A DNA stretch of 64,000 nt from Dyadobacter sp. LHD-138 (GCF_030929615.1 NZ_JAVFVU010000033.1:1-64000); one strand, 5' to 3'. Shown: positions 42,871-52,406, counted from the stretch's first letter. The notes: generated by a model from the letters alone, not told the origin. Numbers and translations are program-made.

Positions 42871-45837
42871 ATGAAAAAGCCTATAATTTTCTTCGTTTTT
42901 CAACTCTCTTTATTTGCCACACTGGCAGTAAGGGCGCAAACGACCACGCCCCCTCAATTTTTAAATAAAAATCGTCAATGGGTTGACTCTGTTTTTGCAA
43001 CATTAACACCCGATGAGCGGATTTCACAGCTGATCATGGTCGCGGCCGTTTCAGATGTCAAGCGCGCGCTGATCGACCCCAAGACGAGTAATCCGGCTTT
43101 TGTTGAGAAGCTGATTCGTGAAAACAAGATCGGCGGAATCGTGTTTTTTCAGGGTGGACCGGTTCCACAGGCAAAACTGACAAACTATTATCAATCCATT
43201 TCAAAAGTTCCGCTTTTGGTAGCGATGGACGCAGAATTTGGCCTGGCTATGCGCATCGACAGCACCGTTCGTTATCCCTATCAAATGACCATGGGAGCGA
43301 TTCAGGGGAATGATGACTTGATTTACCAAATGGGTAAACAGCTCGCGCAGCAGGCGAAAAGACTGGGCATGCACATCAATTTCGCTCCGGTCGCCGACAT
43401 TAATAACAATCCCAATAACCCCGTAATCAGTTTCCGTTCTTTTGGAGAAAACAAATACAAAGTAGCCGAAAAAGCACTTGCGTACATGAAGGGCATGCAG
43501 GATAACGGATTGTTGACCAGTGCAAAACATTTTCCCGGACATGGTGATACCGGCGTTGATTCTCACTACGATCTTCCCCTTATCAACCACAACCTGACGC
43601 GGCTGGATACCCTGGAATTGTATCCTTTTAAAGTATTGATGAATAACGGCTTAACGGGTATGATGATTGCGCACCTGAGCATTCCGGCGCTTGATAAAAC
43701 ACCGAATTTACCATCAACGCTTTCCAAACCGATCGTTACTGATTTGTTACGCAGCAAACTGGGTTATCAGGGATTGATTTACTCCGATGCGATGAACATG
43801 AAAGGGGTAACCAAATATTTTGCGGATGGGAAAGCCGATGCCATGGGTATTGAAGCAGGAATGGACATTCTCGAATTTACAGAAGATGTTTCAAAAGCCG
43901 TTGCAGAGATTAAAAAGAGTATTGCCGAAGGACGAATTTCTCAGGCTGAAATCGATTTCCGCTGCAAAAAAGTGTTGGAAGCGAAAGCCTGGGTGGGTTT
44001 GAATCACTACAAACCGGTTGATCTGAATAACTTATACGAAGACCTTAACCCGAAAGCGGCGGAGCTAACCAATCGCTTGTTGACAGAAAAAGCGCTAACG
44101 GTTTTAAAGAACGATAACAACATTCTTCCATTGCGTGAAATGGATACATTGAAAATTGCATCCATTTCACTCGGTGCCGACAGCATCACGACTTTCCAGA
44201 ACACGCTGGATCTTTATACCAAAATGGATCATTTTTCAGTTCCTGCGAAGGCAACACCTGCGCAGCTTGACGCCATCCGGGCCAGACTGAAAGATTATAA
44301 TGTATTGCTCGTTGGCCTGCATCTGAGCAGTATTTCCCCACGCGTGAACTATGGCCTGACGGATCAGATGAGCACGCTTTTGCAGGACCTGATTGCAACC
44401 AAAAAGGCGGCCGTTTCGATTTTTGGAAATCCTTATGTCCTGAATAAAATCCAGAAACCGGAAAACGCCAGGGCGCTCGTCATGGCTTACCAGCTTACAC
44501 CTTATACACAGGATTTGTCCGCGCAGCTGATTTTCGGTGCGATCCCGGCCAAGGGAAAACTACCGGTAACTGTCAATGCGCAATTCCCGTATGGGGCAGG
44601 TATTGAAACCCCGGCACTGGAACGTCTGAAATATACCATTCCGGAAGAAATCGGGCTGGATTCGAAAGCGATTACTTTTAAAATTGACTCGATTGCCAAT
44701 CTTGCGATCACGCAAAAAGCAACACCAGGCTGTGTTGTTCAGCTGGCCAAAGACGGCAAAGTATTTTTCCGCAAGGCTTATGGCAAACACACCTACGAAG
44801 GTGCTGCCACAGTTAAACTTACGGACTTGTACGACCTTGCTTCCGTAACCAAAATCACCGCTTCTACGCTTGCCTTGATGAGTCTTTATGATCAGAAAAA
44901 GTTTGATCTGGATGCGACGATGAAGGATTATCTCCCTGATTTCAAAAAGTCAAACAAAGCAGACCTGATCTGGCGCCGCGTATTGACGCATAACGCACGT
45001 TTGAAATCATACATCCAGTTCTGGCGTGAAGTAAAAAATCCTGACGGTACTCTGAAAGAGAAAGTTTTTCATACAAAACAGTCGGCGAAGTATCCCACGT
45101 CCGTGGTTGGCGACAGCCTTTTCATTCGTAAAAATTACAACAAAAAGCTTTACAAGGAAATTGCTGATTCACCGCTTAATCCCGAAGAAGGTTATGTGTA
45201 CAGCGACCTGTCATTCATCCTGTATCCGCAGATTGTCAAAAGCCTGACCGGCGTTGAGTTTGAAGATTATCTTAAAAATAATTTTTACAAAAAACTGGGC
45301 GCAACTTCCCTTACTTTCAACCCGAAACGTTTTTACAAACTGGACGAAATCGTTCCTTCCGAACGTGACACGTTCTTCCGTCAGACGCTGATCCACGGGC
45401 AGGTACACGACGAAGCTGCGGCTATGCTCGGCGGATTAAGCGGACACGCCGGACTTTTCGGCGATGCCAATGACGTCATGAAAGTTTGGCAGATGTATCT
45501 GCAAAATGGCTATTATGGCGGCAAGCAACTGTTAAGCAAAGACGCTTTGTTTGAATTCACCCGCTATCAATATCCTGAAATGGGCAGTCGCCGGGGTTTG
45601 GGATTTGACAAACCGACATTCAAATATTCGGGCAATGCGCCAAAATATGCCCATCCAATGAGTTTCGGACATACCGGGTTCACGGGCATCATGGTCTGGG
45701 CTGACCCTTCGGTTAACCTGAACTACGTGTTCCTCTCAAACCGGGTTTATCCAACAAGAGAAAATCCTAAAATATCGACACTGAATATCCGCACGGCCAT
45801 CATGGATGTCGTGTATGAAGCGCTGAGAAAAAAGTAG
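42871..45837 (+). CDS. GH3 beta-N-acetylglucosaminidase-like fused to a serine hydrolase
   Basis: A 988-residue two-module exported protein. The start ATG at 42871 gives a signal peptide (MKKPIIFFVFQLSLFATLAVRAQ). Residues about 30-580 are a glycoside hydrolase family 3 module with the NagZ-type loop KHFPGHGDTGVDSH and nucleophile Asp in YSDAMNM. Residues about 600-985 are a beta-lactamase/penicillin-binding-type serine hydrolase with SxxK (SVTK), YSD in place of YxN, and HTG. The combination suggests action on peptidoglycan, removing GlcNAc and cleaving or sensing peptides. This GH3-serine hydrolase fusion is known in Bacteroidota but its physiology is not settled. Confidence 0.9.
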   Translation: MKKPIIFFVFQLSLFATLAVRAQTTTPPQFLNKNRQWVDSVFATLTPDERISQLIMVAAVSDVKRALIDPKTSNPAFVEKLIRENKIGGIVFFQGGPVPQAKLTNYYQSISKVPLLVAMDAEFGLAMRIDSTVRYPYQMTMGAIQGNDDLIYQMGKQLAQQAKRLGMHINFAPVADINNNPNNPVISFRSFGENKYKVAEKALAYMKGMQDNGLLTSAKHFPGHGDTGVDSHYDLPLINHNLTRLDTLELYPFKVLMNNGLTGMMIAHLSIPALDKTPNLPSTLSKPIVTDLLRSKLGYQGLIYSDAMNMKGVTKYFADGKADAMGIEAGMDILEFTEDVSKAVAEIKKSIAEGRISQAEIDFRCKKVLEAKAWVGLNHYKPVDLNNLYEDLNPKAAELTNRLLTEKALTVLKNDNNILPLREMDTLKIASISLGADSITTFQNTLDLYTKMDHFSVPAKATPAQLDAIRARLKDYNVLLVGLHLSSISPRVNYGLTDQMSTLLQDLIATKKAAVSIFGNPYVLNKIQKPENARALVMAYQLTPYTQDLSAQLIFGAIPAKGKLPVTVNAQFPYGAGIETPALERLKYTIPEEIGLDSKAITFKIDSIANLAITQKATPGCVVQLAKDGKVFFRKAYGKHTYEGAATVKLTDLYDLASVTKITASTLALMSLYDQKKFDLDATMKDYLPDFKKSNKADLIWRRVLTHNARLKSYIQFWREVKNPDGTLKEKVFHTKQSAKYPTSVVGDSLFIRKNYNKKLYKEIADSPLNPEEGYVYSDLSFILYPQIVKSLTGVEFEDYLKNNFYKKLGATSLTFNPKRFYKLDEIVPSERDTFFRQTLIHGQVHDEAAAMLGGLSGHAGLFGDANDVMKVWQMYLQNGYYGGKQLLSKDALFEFTRYQYPEMGSRRGLGFDKPTFKYSGNAPKYAHPMSFGHTGFTGIMVWADPSVNLNYVFLSNRVYPTRENPKISTLNIRTAIMDVVYEALRKK

Positions 45838-45865
45838 ATAATAAAATATTTTAAAAATAAAATCG

Positions 45866-45900
45866 GGGAGGTCTTAGCGGGCCTCCCTTTCTGTTTTACC
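45866..45900 (+). terminator. Terminator between the GH3 fusion and M28 peptidase genes
   Basis: GGGAGGTC (45866-45873) pairs with the GC-rich right arm ending at CCTCCC (45887), an 8-bp stem with one wobble pair, followed by TTTCTGTTTT. It sits 28 bases after the GH3 fusion stop. Confidence 0.75.
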
Positions 45901-45904
45901 TTTG
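45897..45904 (+). promoter_or_regulatory. Candidate -7 element of the M28 peptidase gene
   Basis: TACCTTTG, an exact TAnnTTTG match, 27 bases before the ATG at 45931, at the right edge of the terminator. No proper -33 TTG is seen; the hairpin occupies that place. Confidence 0.5.
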
Positions 45905-45930
45905 CCCCGTTATTTACCAAACACAATCCA

Positions 45931-46872
45931 ATGAAGTACGCATTTTCCTTATTCCTGCTATTTTTTGCTGCAAAAGCATGGGCACAAAACATCTCGCCCT
46001 CTCCTGAAATTATCTCAAAACACGTTTATAAACTTGCCTCAGACAAAATGAAAGGGCGTGGCACCGGAAGTAAGGAAAATGCCAAGGCAGCCCAATATGT
46101 GATCAAAGAATTCAAAAAATACAATCTCAAACCGCTGGGTACCGACGGTTTCAAACAAGAATTTATTGCAAAAGTACGTCGTGTTGTCGTTCCTGACAGT
46201 TTACGTAAAGCCCAGAACATTATCGGATTTCTTGATAATGGTGCTGAGTTCACTATCGTTATCGGTGCTCATTTCGATCATCTGGGACTTGGAAAACAGG
46301 GAAGTTCAAAAGATGAACATCCTGAGGGAAAAATACACAACGGTGCAGACGATAATGCTTCGGGCGTAGCCGGCTTGCTTGAACTGGCACGTTATTTTTC
46401 AGGAAACCATATTAAAGAGCCTTACAATTTTCTTTTCATCGCATTTGGTGCAGAGGAACTGGGACTTTTAGGATCGAAACATTTTGTAAATAACCCCACG
46501 TTGCCATTGAACAAAATCAGTTTTATGAGCAATATGGATATGATTGGCCGCTATAATCCGGATCGCGGTGTTGGCATTGGCGGGTTTGGAACGAGTGATC
46601 AATGGCCGGAGGTTTTCAAACCGGTAAAGAGTGATATCAAATTTTTCACTGACGCGGCAGGAAGCGGCGGATCGGACCATGGTTCGTTTTATGCGAAACA
46701 AATTCCCGTGTTGTTTTTCCACACAGGAGGCCACGATGATTATCACAAACCGTCGGATGACGCAGAAAAAGTTGATTCCAAGTCGGAAGCAGGTATTCTG
46801 AACATTGAAATCCAGATTATTGAAAGCGCAATGAAGCTCCCGAAGCTTCATTTCACGGAGGTTAAAAACTGA
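45931..46872 (+). CDS. M28 family zinc aminopeptidase
   Basis: A 313-residue exported peptidase with signal peptide (MKYAFSLFLLFFAAKAWAQ). Zinc ligands and catalytic residues are visible in order: His and Asp in GAHFDHLGLG and GADDNASGV, the Glu-Glu of FGAEELGLLGSK, Asp in NMDMIGR and His near the end in FFHTGGHDDYH. It would trim peptides from the N-terminus in the periplasm. It has its own promoter candidate just upstream. Confidence 0.93.
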   Translation: MKYAFSLFLLFFAAKAWAQNISPSPEIISKHVYKLASDKMKGRGTGSKENAKAAQYVIKEFKKYNLKPLGTDGFKQEFIAKVRRVVVPDSLRKAQNIIGFLDNGAEFTIVIGAHFDHLGLGKQGSSKDEHPEGKIHNGADDNASGVAGLLELARYFSGNHIKEPYNFLFIAFGAEELGLLGSKHFVNNPTLPLNKISFMSNMDMIGRYNPDRGVGIGGFGTSDQWPEVFKPVKSDIKFFTDAAGSGGSDHGSFYAKQIPVLFFHTGGHDDYHKPSDDAEKVDSKSEAGILNIEIQIIESAMKLPKLHFTEVKN

Positions 46873-46910
46873 TTGTATCAAGTTTATAAGTGAATTCGAT
46901 CCGATAATTT

Positions 46911-46944
46911 CGCTGGTTATGTGTTATATTTACCATAACCGGCG
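46911..46944. promoter_or_regulatory. Inverted repeat upstream of the trehalase gene
   Basis: CGCTGGTTATG (46911-46921) and CATAACCGGCG (46934-46944) pair over 11 positions with one G-T pair and a 12-base loop containing TTATATTTA. There is no T-run after it, so an operator or a transcript structure is more likely than a terminator. It is 42 bases before the trehalase start. Confidence 0.45.
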
Positions 46945-46986
46945 TAGTTGCGTTTAAATAATTGTGAACCTTAAATTCCACAAGAT

Positions 46987-48537
46987 TTGTTCGGATTCAT
47001 TGCCCCCTCAGTTACGTTCGGTCAGGCCCTGACTTCTCCGGAAGAGTTGTTTGGGAGCCTGTTTAATGATATACAAAACAGTCATATTTTCAGCGATTCG
47101 AAAACCTTTGCAGATTGTATCCCGCTGGACGATCCGTTATTGATCATTGAAAAATATTATCGCGACAAAAACGACCCCGACTTCGATCTCGCCGACTTCG
47201 TTTATCAGCATTTTAGAATTCCTGCTGAAATAAAAGTCGGTTTTATCGCCGATACCAGCCTTTCCACGGAAGAGCACATCCGAAAACTCTGGCCCTATCT
47301 GACCCGCCAGCCCGAAAACCAGGAACGCGGAGGTTCATTGATCCCCTTACCCAATCCCTACGTAGTGCCCGGCGGCCGTTTCAGGGAAATTTATTACTGG
47401 GACAGCTATTTTACCATGTTGGGATTAAGGGAATGCGGCCGTGTCGATCTGATCGAAAACATGATCAACAACTTCGCTTACCTGATCAATACCTTCGGCC
47501 ATGTGCCAACCGGAAACCGGACTTATTATCTGAGCAGATCACAACCACCGTTTTTTTCGCTGATGATCCGGTTGTACAGTGAAATGAAAGGAAAAAAGAT
47601 ATTGAAAAGATATCTCCCGCAGATGCAGCGGGAATACGATTACTGGATGGATGAAGGCAATTCCGAAAGAGCGGATTTTACCGCGCACCGCCGTGTTGTT
47701 CGCTTGCCAAACGACGTTTTGCTTAACCGGTATTGGGATGACAAGTCCTCACCAAGGCCGGAAGCATTCAAGGAAGACGTGGAACTGGCGGCTCTGGCTA
47801 TCGAAAGCTATCCTGTTTCGGCTGAATCCATTTACCGACATCTCCGGGCGGCGGCAGAATCCGGCTGGGATTTCAGCAGCCGGTGGTTTGAAGATGAGAA
47901 TGATTTTTCGTCGATCCATACCACCGATATTATCCCGGTTGATCTGAACTGTCTGATGCACCATCTGGAAAAAACCCTGGCTGAGGCCTATTTACTTAAT
48001 GACGAATACGAGTGTTTTCAACTTTATGAAGACAAAGCGAAAAAAAGGTGTGAGGCCGTGGAAACGTACTTTTGGGATAATAACCGGAATTATTACATGG
48101 ACTATAATTTTGTAAAAAAAGATTTCACCAAGGCCGTTACCCTGGCCGGAACATTTCCGTTGTATTTCAAACTGGCAAAAAAACAGCAGTCGCATTACGT
48201 TAGAAAATATATACGACTGAACTTTATGCGTTCGGGCGGATTACTTACAACCGCGATTAAAACCGGTCAGCAGTGGGACGCGCCAAACGGCTGGGCACCT
48301 TTGCAATGGATTACTTACAAGGGTCTCAGAAATTATAATTTTCATAAAACAGCCAACGAACTCAGTGCCGAATGGCTTTCACTGAATGAAAAAGAATTTA
48401 AGAGAACCGGAAAAATGATGGAAAAGTATAATGTTTCGGATACCAATCTGGAAGCTGGCGGCGGAGAATATGAGGTTCAGGAAGGTTTTGGATGGACCAA
48501 CGGTGTTTATCTTCGTATGAAAAACAGGAAAAGATAG
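46987..48537 (+). CDS. Trehalase (glycoside hydrolase family 37)
   Basis: A 516-residue enzyme hydrolysing trehalose to two glucose. The two GH37 signatures are visible: PGGRFREIYYWDSYFTMLGL and QWDAPNGWAPLQW, with GGGEYEVQEGFGWTNGV near the C-terminus. The first residues (FIAPSVTFGQA) look like the end of a signal peptide, but the hydrophobic core is short and the frame opens with TTG at 46987 after a stop codon a few bases upstream. The protein may be a poorly exported or cytoplasmic enzyme, or its true N-terminus may have been lost or may begin elsewhere. Confidence 0.9.
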   Translation: MFGFIAPSVTFGQALTSPEELFGSLFNDIQNSHIFSDSKTFADCIPLDDPLLIIEKYYRDKNDPDFDLADFVYQHFRIPAEIKVGFIADTSLSTEEHIRKLWPYLTRQPENQERGGSLIPLPNPYVVPGGRFREIYYWDSYFTMLGLRECGRVDLIENMINNFAYLINTFGHVPTGNRTYYLSRSQPPFFSLMIRLYSEMKGKKILKRYLPQMQREYDYWMDEGNSERADFTAHRRVVRLPNDVLLNRYWDDKSSPRPEAFKEDVELAALAIESYPVSAESIYRHLRAAAESGWDFSSRWFEDENDFSSIHTTDIIPVDLNCLMHHLEKTLAEAYLLNDEYECFQLYEDKAKKRCEAVETYFWDNNRNYYMDYNFVKKDFTKAVTLAGTFPLYFKLAKKQQSHYVRKYIRLNFMRSGGLLTTAIKTGQQWDAPNGWAPLQWITYKGLRNYNFHKTANELSAEWLSLNEKEFKRTGKMMEKYNVSDTNLEAGGGEYEVQEGFGWTNGVYLRMKNRKR

Positions 48538-48539
48538 CC

Positions 48540-49043
48540 ATGCCGATTATTTTCAAAACTAAAATCGATTGCCTGGATTACATGGCCAACATGCGGTACC
48601 TACTGATACCAAATGAAATTGTCATGCAGCTTGGCGGATCGTTTTCAATCCGGCTTTGGTGCACGGCCAATGAAAAAGTAAAATGGCAATGCGGTCTGAC
48701 GGCCCTTGGAAACGGAGATGCTTACATCAGTTTAAATGCGCAGCGACTCAAACAACTCAAGGCAAAACCGGGTGACGAGGTAACGTTATCGCTCGAAAAA
48801 GATGACAGCGAATTCGGGCTGGAAGTCCCGGAAGAATTAAAAGAACTGCTTGAACAAGATCCAGAGGGCAACAAACGTTTTCATCAGCTGGTTGCCGGTA
48901 AACAGCGCTTTATTATACGCGTTATCACAAGTGTAAAAAGTAGTCAGCTGCGCATCGAACGTGCCGTAACCCTGATCGAAAACCTGAAAAAGTTGACGGT
49001 GGGAAAAGAAAGTTTTAAGGATATTCTCGGCAAGTATTCCTGA
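48540..49043 (+). CDS. DUF1905/YdeI-like protein
   Basis: A 167-residue soluble protein starting with the ATG at 48540, two bases after the trehalase stop. The N-terminal half is a DUF1905 domain (WCTANEKVKWQCGLTALGNGDAYISLNAQRLKQLKAKPGDEVTLSLEKD), and the C-terminal half is the YdeI/OmpD-associated helical module (GKQRFIIRVITSVKSSQLRIERAVTLIENLKK). Such proteins are widespread and are sometimes linked to protection against antimicrobial peptides; the molecular function is not firmly known. Confidence 0.8.
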   Translation: MPIIFKTKIDCLDYMANMRYLLIPNEIVMQLGGSFSIRLWCTANEKVKWQCGLTALGNGDAYISLNAQRLKQLKAKPGDEVTLSLEKDDSEFGLEVPEELKELLEQDPEGNKRFHQLVAGKQRFIIRVITSVKSSQLRIERAVTLIENLKKLTVGKESFKDILGKYS

Positions 49044-49166
49044 TGTTTTGGAATCGCGTAATTTATCAGATTGCAATAAAATTCTTGAAAAATTACGACC
49101 TTGGCTACGTTTTATCGAAAAAAAAATTAATACCTTGTTGTAAATTAACACCTTGGGCCCAATTCC

Positions 49167-49955
49167 ATGAAATTAAAAATATACCAAATAGACGCATTTA
49201 CCGATCAGCTTTTTTCCGGTAATCCGGCTGCCGTGGTTCCCCTGGAAAACTGGCTCCCAGACGAAGTACTTCAGAACATCGCGGCGGAAAATAATCTGGC
49301 TGAGACTGCTTTTTATGTCCCCAACGAAACGGGTTACCACATCCGCTGGTTCACACCTTCGGTCGAAGTGGAGCTTTGCGGCCATGCCACGCTTGCTTCC
49401 GCCTATGTTATTTTCAACATTCAGGGATTCGATGGAGATCTGATCCGTTTTGAGTCGCTGAGCGGCGAACTTACCGTGCTTCACAAAGACAGTTGGCTGA
49501 CGCTTAATTTCCCGATAGATCAATACAATATGGCCGTTCCGCCTCCGGCGTTGATGGAAAGCCTAAACGGGGTTAGTATTCTGGAAGTGTACAAGGGAAA
49601 AACCGATTATATGGTTGTCCTGGACAGTGAAGCAGAGGTACGCGATCTTGATTTTGACATTATCATACTTTCCACAATTCCGGCTAGAGGTATCATCATA
49701 ACGGCTCCTGGCGACGAAGTTGATTTCGTTTCCCGCTTTTTTGCACCACAGTCCGGTATCGATGAAGATCCTGTGACAGGTTCCGCGCATACCACTTTGA
49801 TCCCGTATTGGGCAGAAAAGCTTTCGAAAACAGAACTTACTGCCAAACAACTTTCAAAACGCGGAGGTTATTTAAAATGTGAACTGGATGGCGAGCGGGT
49901 AAACATCGGCGGACAGGCCAGAATATATCTTCACGGAGAAATTGAGATTGACTGA
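49167..49955 (+). CDS. PhzF family isomerase/epimerase-like protein
   Basis: A 262-residue protein of the PhzF superfamily. Motifs are IDAFTDQLFSGNPAAVV, NNLAETAFY (the catalytic Glu), RWFTPSVEVELCGHATLASA and GIDEDPVTGSAHTTLIPYW. PhzF enzymes isomerise substrates related to diaminopimelate or chorismate, but the family is broad and a phenazine role cannot be inferred here. It stands alone downstream of the YdeI-like gene. Confidence 0.93.
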   Translation: MKLKIYQIDAFTDQLFSGNPAAVVPLENWLPDEVLQNIAAENNLAETAFYVPNETGYHIRWFTPSVEVELCGHATLASAYVIFNIQGFDGDLIRFESLSGELTVLHKDSWLTLNFPIDQYNMAVPPPALMESLNGVSILEVYKGKTDYMVVLDSEAEVRDLDFDIIILSTIPARGIIITAPGDEVDFVSRFFAPQSGIDEDPVTGSAHTTLIPYWAEKLSKTELTAKQLSKRGGYLKCELDGERVNIGGQARIYLHGEIEID

Positions 49956-50012
49956 GACAATTCTGTTTGACATAATATTCAGCGATCCGGTCTTTATTAA
50001 AATGTCGGATCG

Positions 50013-50903
50013 CTATTTTTTAGCTAACTGTTGCCCGCTTAACTTCGCTTTTTGACCGGCATAAAGCCCGACAATTACAAACAGTGTTCCTATAACCGTG
50101 TAAATCGTAACGGGTTCATCCATCAACCACCAGGCAAAGAAAAACCCAAATAGCGGACAAAGAAAAAGCCATAAAGAAGCCCGGACGGTATCAAGTCTTA
50201 AAAGGTAAAACCAACATATCAACCCCAAAATCGATACGGCAAGGCTCAGCCATAGCACCGATGCCCAAAATTGTCCGTCCCATCGGGTAACAGAAAAATC
50301 TCCGAATAGCATCGTGACGGGAAGCAGGAAAATCCCCCCAAGCATAACTTGCCAGCCATTAATCAAAAGATTGGGAAGCTCCCATTGCACCGTTGCATAA
50401 TACACACTGGCTGCAGAAACAGCGATCATGCTCACGAGAAGCAGCACAATACCCAGCATTGTCGTATGACTTTCACGCAGCAGCGGGTACGTGGCAATGG
50501 CAACACCTGACATACCAAGGACAATTCCCAGCCATTCTGCCTTCGCCGGTTTTCGGCCAAGCCACCACGCAGACAACAGGACAATAATCAATGGATTGAC
50601 AGAAACGGCGAGGCTTCCGATCCCGGCCGCAGTATATTTCATCGCACACACGTAGAGACCGAGGTACAGCGTTGTATTAAGAAATCCGAATAAACCCAGC
50701 TGTATAAATTCTTTCCCATTGGGAAGCCGGTAGGCGGCATTTTTGCCAAAAGTGTAAGAAAAACCGAGCAATAATATACCGGCGATAAAAAAACGAACGT
50801 TTGCTAATATCAACGGAGAAGCAGACTGAACACCGAACTTGGTTGCAACAGAAGCCGAGGCCCAAAGAATGGAAAAGACGAGACCGATAAAAATATTTTT
50901 CAC
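50013..50903 (-). CDS. DMT/EamA-family transporter
   Basis: A 296-residue membrane protein with about ten predicted hydrophobic helices arranged as two EamA repeats. Each repeat holds the typical glycine-rich 'W.G..F.P.K' type ends (MKYTAAGIGSLAVSVNPLIIVLLSAWWLG; VTIYTVIGTLFVIVGLYAGQ). It would export or import small metabolites. The substrate is unknown. It is convergent with PhzF and divergent from the OmpA gene, with their ends close. Confidence 0.88.
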   Translation of the reverse strand: MKNIFIGLVFSILWASASVATKFGVQSASPLILANVRFFIAGILLLGFSYTFGKNAAYRLPNGKEFIQLGLFGFLNTTLYLGLYVCAMKYTAAGIGSLAVSVNPLIIVLLSAWWLGRKPAKAEWLGIVLGMSGVAIATYPLLRESHTTMLGIVLLLVSMIAVSAASVYYATVQWELPNLLINGWQVMLGGIFLLPVTMLFGDFSVTRWDGQFWASVLWLSLAVSILGLICWFYLLRLDTVRASLWLFLCPLFGFFFAWWLMDEPVTIYTVIGTLFVIVGLYAGQKAKLSGQQLAKK

Positions 50904-50976
50904 TTCAAAAAGTAATTATGTTTCAAAAATACAAGAAGCATTTCGGCTTCGACCTCTCTTTTTCATATTTTTGAAG

Positions 50977-52383
50977 ATGATTAGTAAAAAAAATGCAAAG
51001 TGGCTTCTTGTTTTTCTTCTTAGCCACTCCTGTTATTCCGCGTTTTCGCAAAACCAGTGGACTTATGATTTCAATAACGGCCTCGCCCCTATTGAAAAAG
51101 GAGGTCCGGTTTTACATAAATTAGGACAGTCCGGTCAGTTGATCCAGGAAAAGGTACCGGGAAGCGGTGAGAAAGGCGTCCCCGAATTAATCAGGACTAT
51201 TTATCAGTTTGAAAAAAATTCCGGATTACAGTTTGACAACAAGGAGACGAAGGGTTTTCTAAACAAATCATTTACCGTAGAAATTTATTTTAAGCTTACA
51301 GAACTTGACAGCTGGAAGCGTGTCCTCGATTTTAAAAACCGCAAAAGCGATTACGGAAGTTATATTTATGACGGAAAGTTAAATTTCTACGATTTCGCGA
51401 TCGGTGAAAAAGCACCTGTCAGGGCTAATCAGTATATTCACTATGTGTATTCCAGGGATTTCGAGACGAAAATCATCAAAATGTACGTGAATGGTTTGTC
51501 AAAAGTTGAATTTAAAGATCCGGGAACGGAAGGGATGCTGGATAACGATCAGGTATTAAATCTTTTCCAGGACGATCTGGTGGCAAACCATGAAGCGAGT
51601 GCCGGATCCGTCGCGTTGATCCGTCTGTATGATCGCGTTATGACGCCTGTTTTTATCCGGCGAAGTTTTCAAACAATCAGCAGATTACCAAAGGAATCTG
51701 TGGCAGAGGTTGAGCAAGTCAAAGAAGAACCCAAAACGATTGAAAAAGAAACGCCGACGATCAATAAAAATCTCGTTCGGGTTACGGGAAAAGTATTTGA
51801 CGGCAGGAATCTCAATGCGGTTGAGCAAGCGGAAGTTTCGGTCCGAAAATCCCTCAATGACTCACTTGTAGCCAAAACCACGGTACAAAAAGGCAGCTAT
51901 TCTTTTGAATTAAAACCGCATGAATCTTACCGGATAACCGTTCAATCAGCGGGTTTTCAGCCTAAAATCATTCCGGTCAGGACAACTGCCCGCGCCACCG
52001 AGGTTAAATCACTGGTAAGCCTAAGCCCGGAAACATTTGAAAGTCCTTTGGCAACCATTTTGTTTAACCAGAGCAACGACACGCTTCAAAGTCAGGCGAG
52101 ATCCCAGCTCGATAACATTATTGCCTATTTCCAGACCCGGACAGATCTTAAAATCATGCTGAAAGGGCATACCGATAACATCGGAGATTTTGACAAGAAT
52201 ATCGAATTGTCCGGCCAGCGCGTTAGTGTGGTAAAAAACTATCTAATGGAAAAAGGGATCAGTGCAGACCGTATTGAAGGCGTTGGGTATGGCTCGACCA
52301 GGCCCAGTCAAAAGAATTTGTCGGAAGAACTTAGAAAATTAAACCGCCGGGTGGAAGTTTGGGCGGAGCCTATAAAAAGATAA
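50977..52383 (+). CDS. OmpA-family protein with laminin-G-like and CarbpepD regulatory domains
   Basis: A 468-residue envelope protein; the Met at 50977 gives a signal peptide (MISKKNAKWLLVFLLSHSCYSAFSQ), while the longer frame overlaps the DMT gene. The N-terminal 220 residues resemble a concanavalin/LamG-like beta-sandwich (FTVEIYFKLTELDSWKRVLDFKNRKSDYGSYIYDGKLNFYDF). A carboxypeptidase-regulatory-like domain follows (VRVTGKVFDGRNLNAVEQAEVSVRKSLND). The C-terminus is an OmpA peptidoglycan-binding domain (KGHTDNIGDFDKNIELSGQRVSVVKNYLMEKGISADRIEGVGYG). It likely anchors the outer surface to peptidoglycan. The Cys in the signal region is not a clear lipobox. Confidence 0.88.
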   Translation: MISKKNAKWLLVFLLSHSCYSAFSQNQWTYDFNNGLAPIEKGGPVLHKLGQSGQLIQEKVPGSGEKGVPELIRTIYQFEKNSGLQFDNKETKGFLNKSFTVEIYFKLTELDSWKRVLDFKNRKSDYGSYIYDGKLNFYDFAIGEKAPVRANQYIHYVYSRDFETKIIKMYVNGLSKVEFKDPGTEGMLDNDQVLNLFQDDLVANHEASAGSVALIRLYDRVMTPVFIRRSFQTISRLPKESVAEVEQVKEEPKTIEKETPTINKNLVRVTGKVFDGRNLNAVEQAEVSVRKSLNDSLVAKTTVQKGSYSFELKPHESYRITVQSAGFQPKIIPVRTTARATEVKSLVSLSPETFESPLATILFNQSNDTLQSQARSQLDNIIAYFQTRTDLKIMLKGHTDNIGDFDKNIELSGQRVSVVKNYLMEKGISADRIEGVGYGSTRPSQKNLSEELRKLNRRVEVWAEPIKR

Positions 52384-52406
52384 AGCCATCTCATGAAGAC
52401 GGCTTT
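52382..52406 (+). terminator. Hairpin at the end of the OmpA gene
   Basis: AAAGCCATCT (52382-52391) pairs with AGACGGCTTT (52397-52406), a 10-bp stem with one mismatch and a 5-base loop. It overlaps the stop codon, and no strong T-run follows, so the terminator assignment is moderate. Confidence 0.55.

Noticed and set aside
42759..42968. 69-residue frame overlapping the GH3 fusion start
   Set aside because: It overlaps the signal-peptide coding region of the well-supported GH3 fusion gene in another frame.
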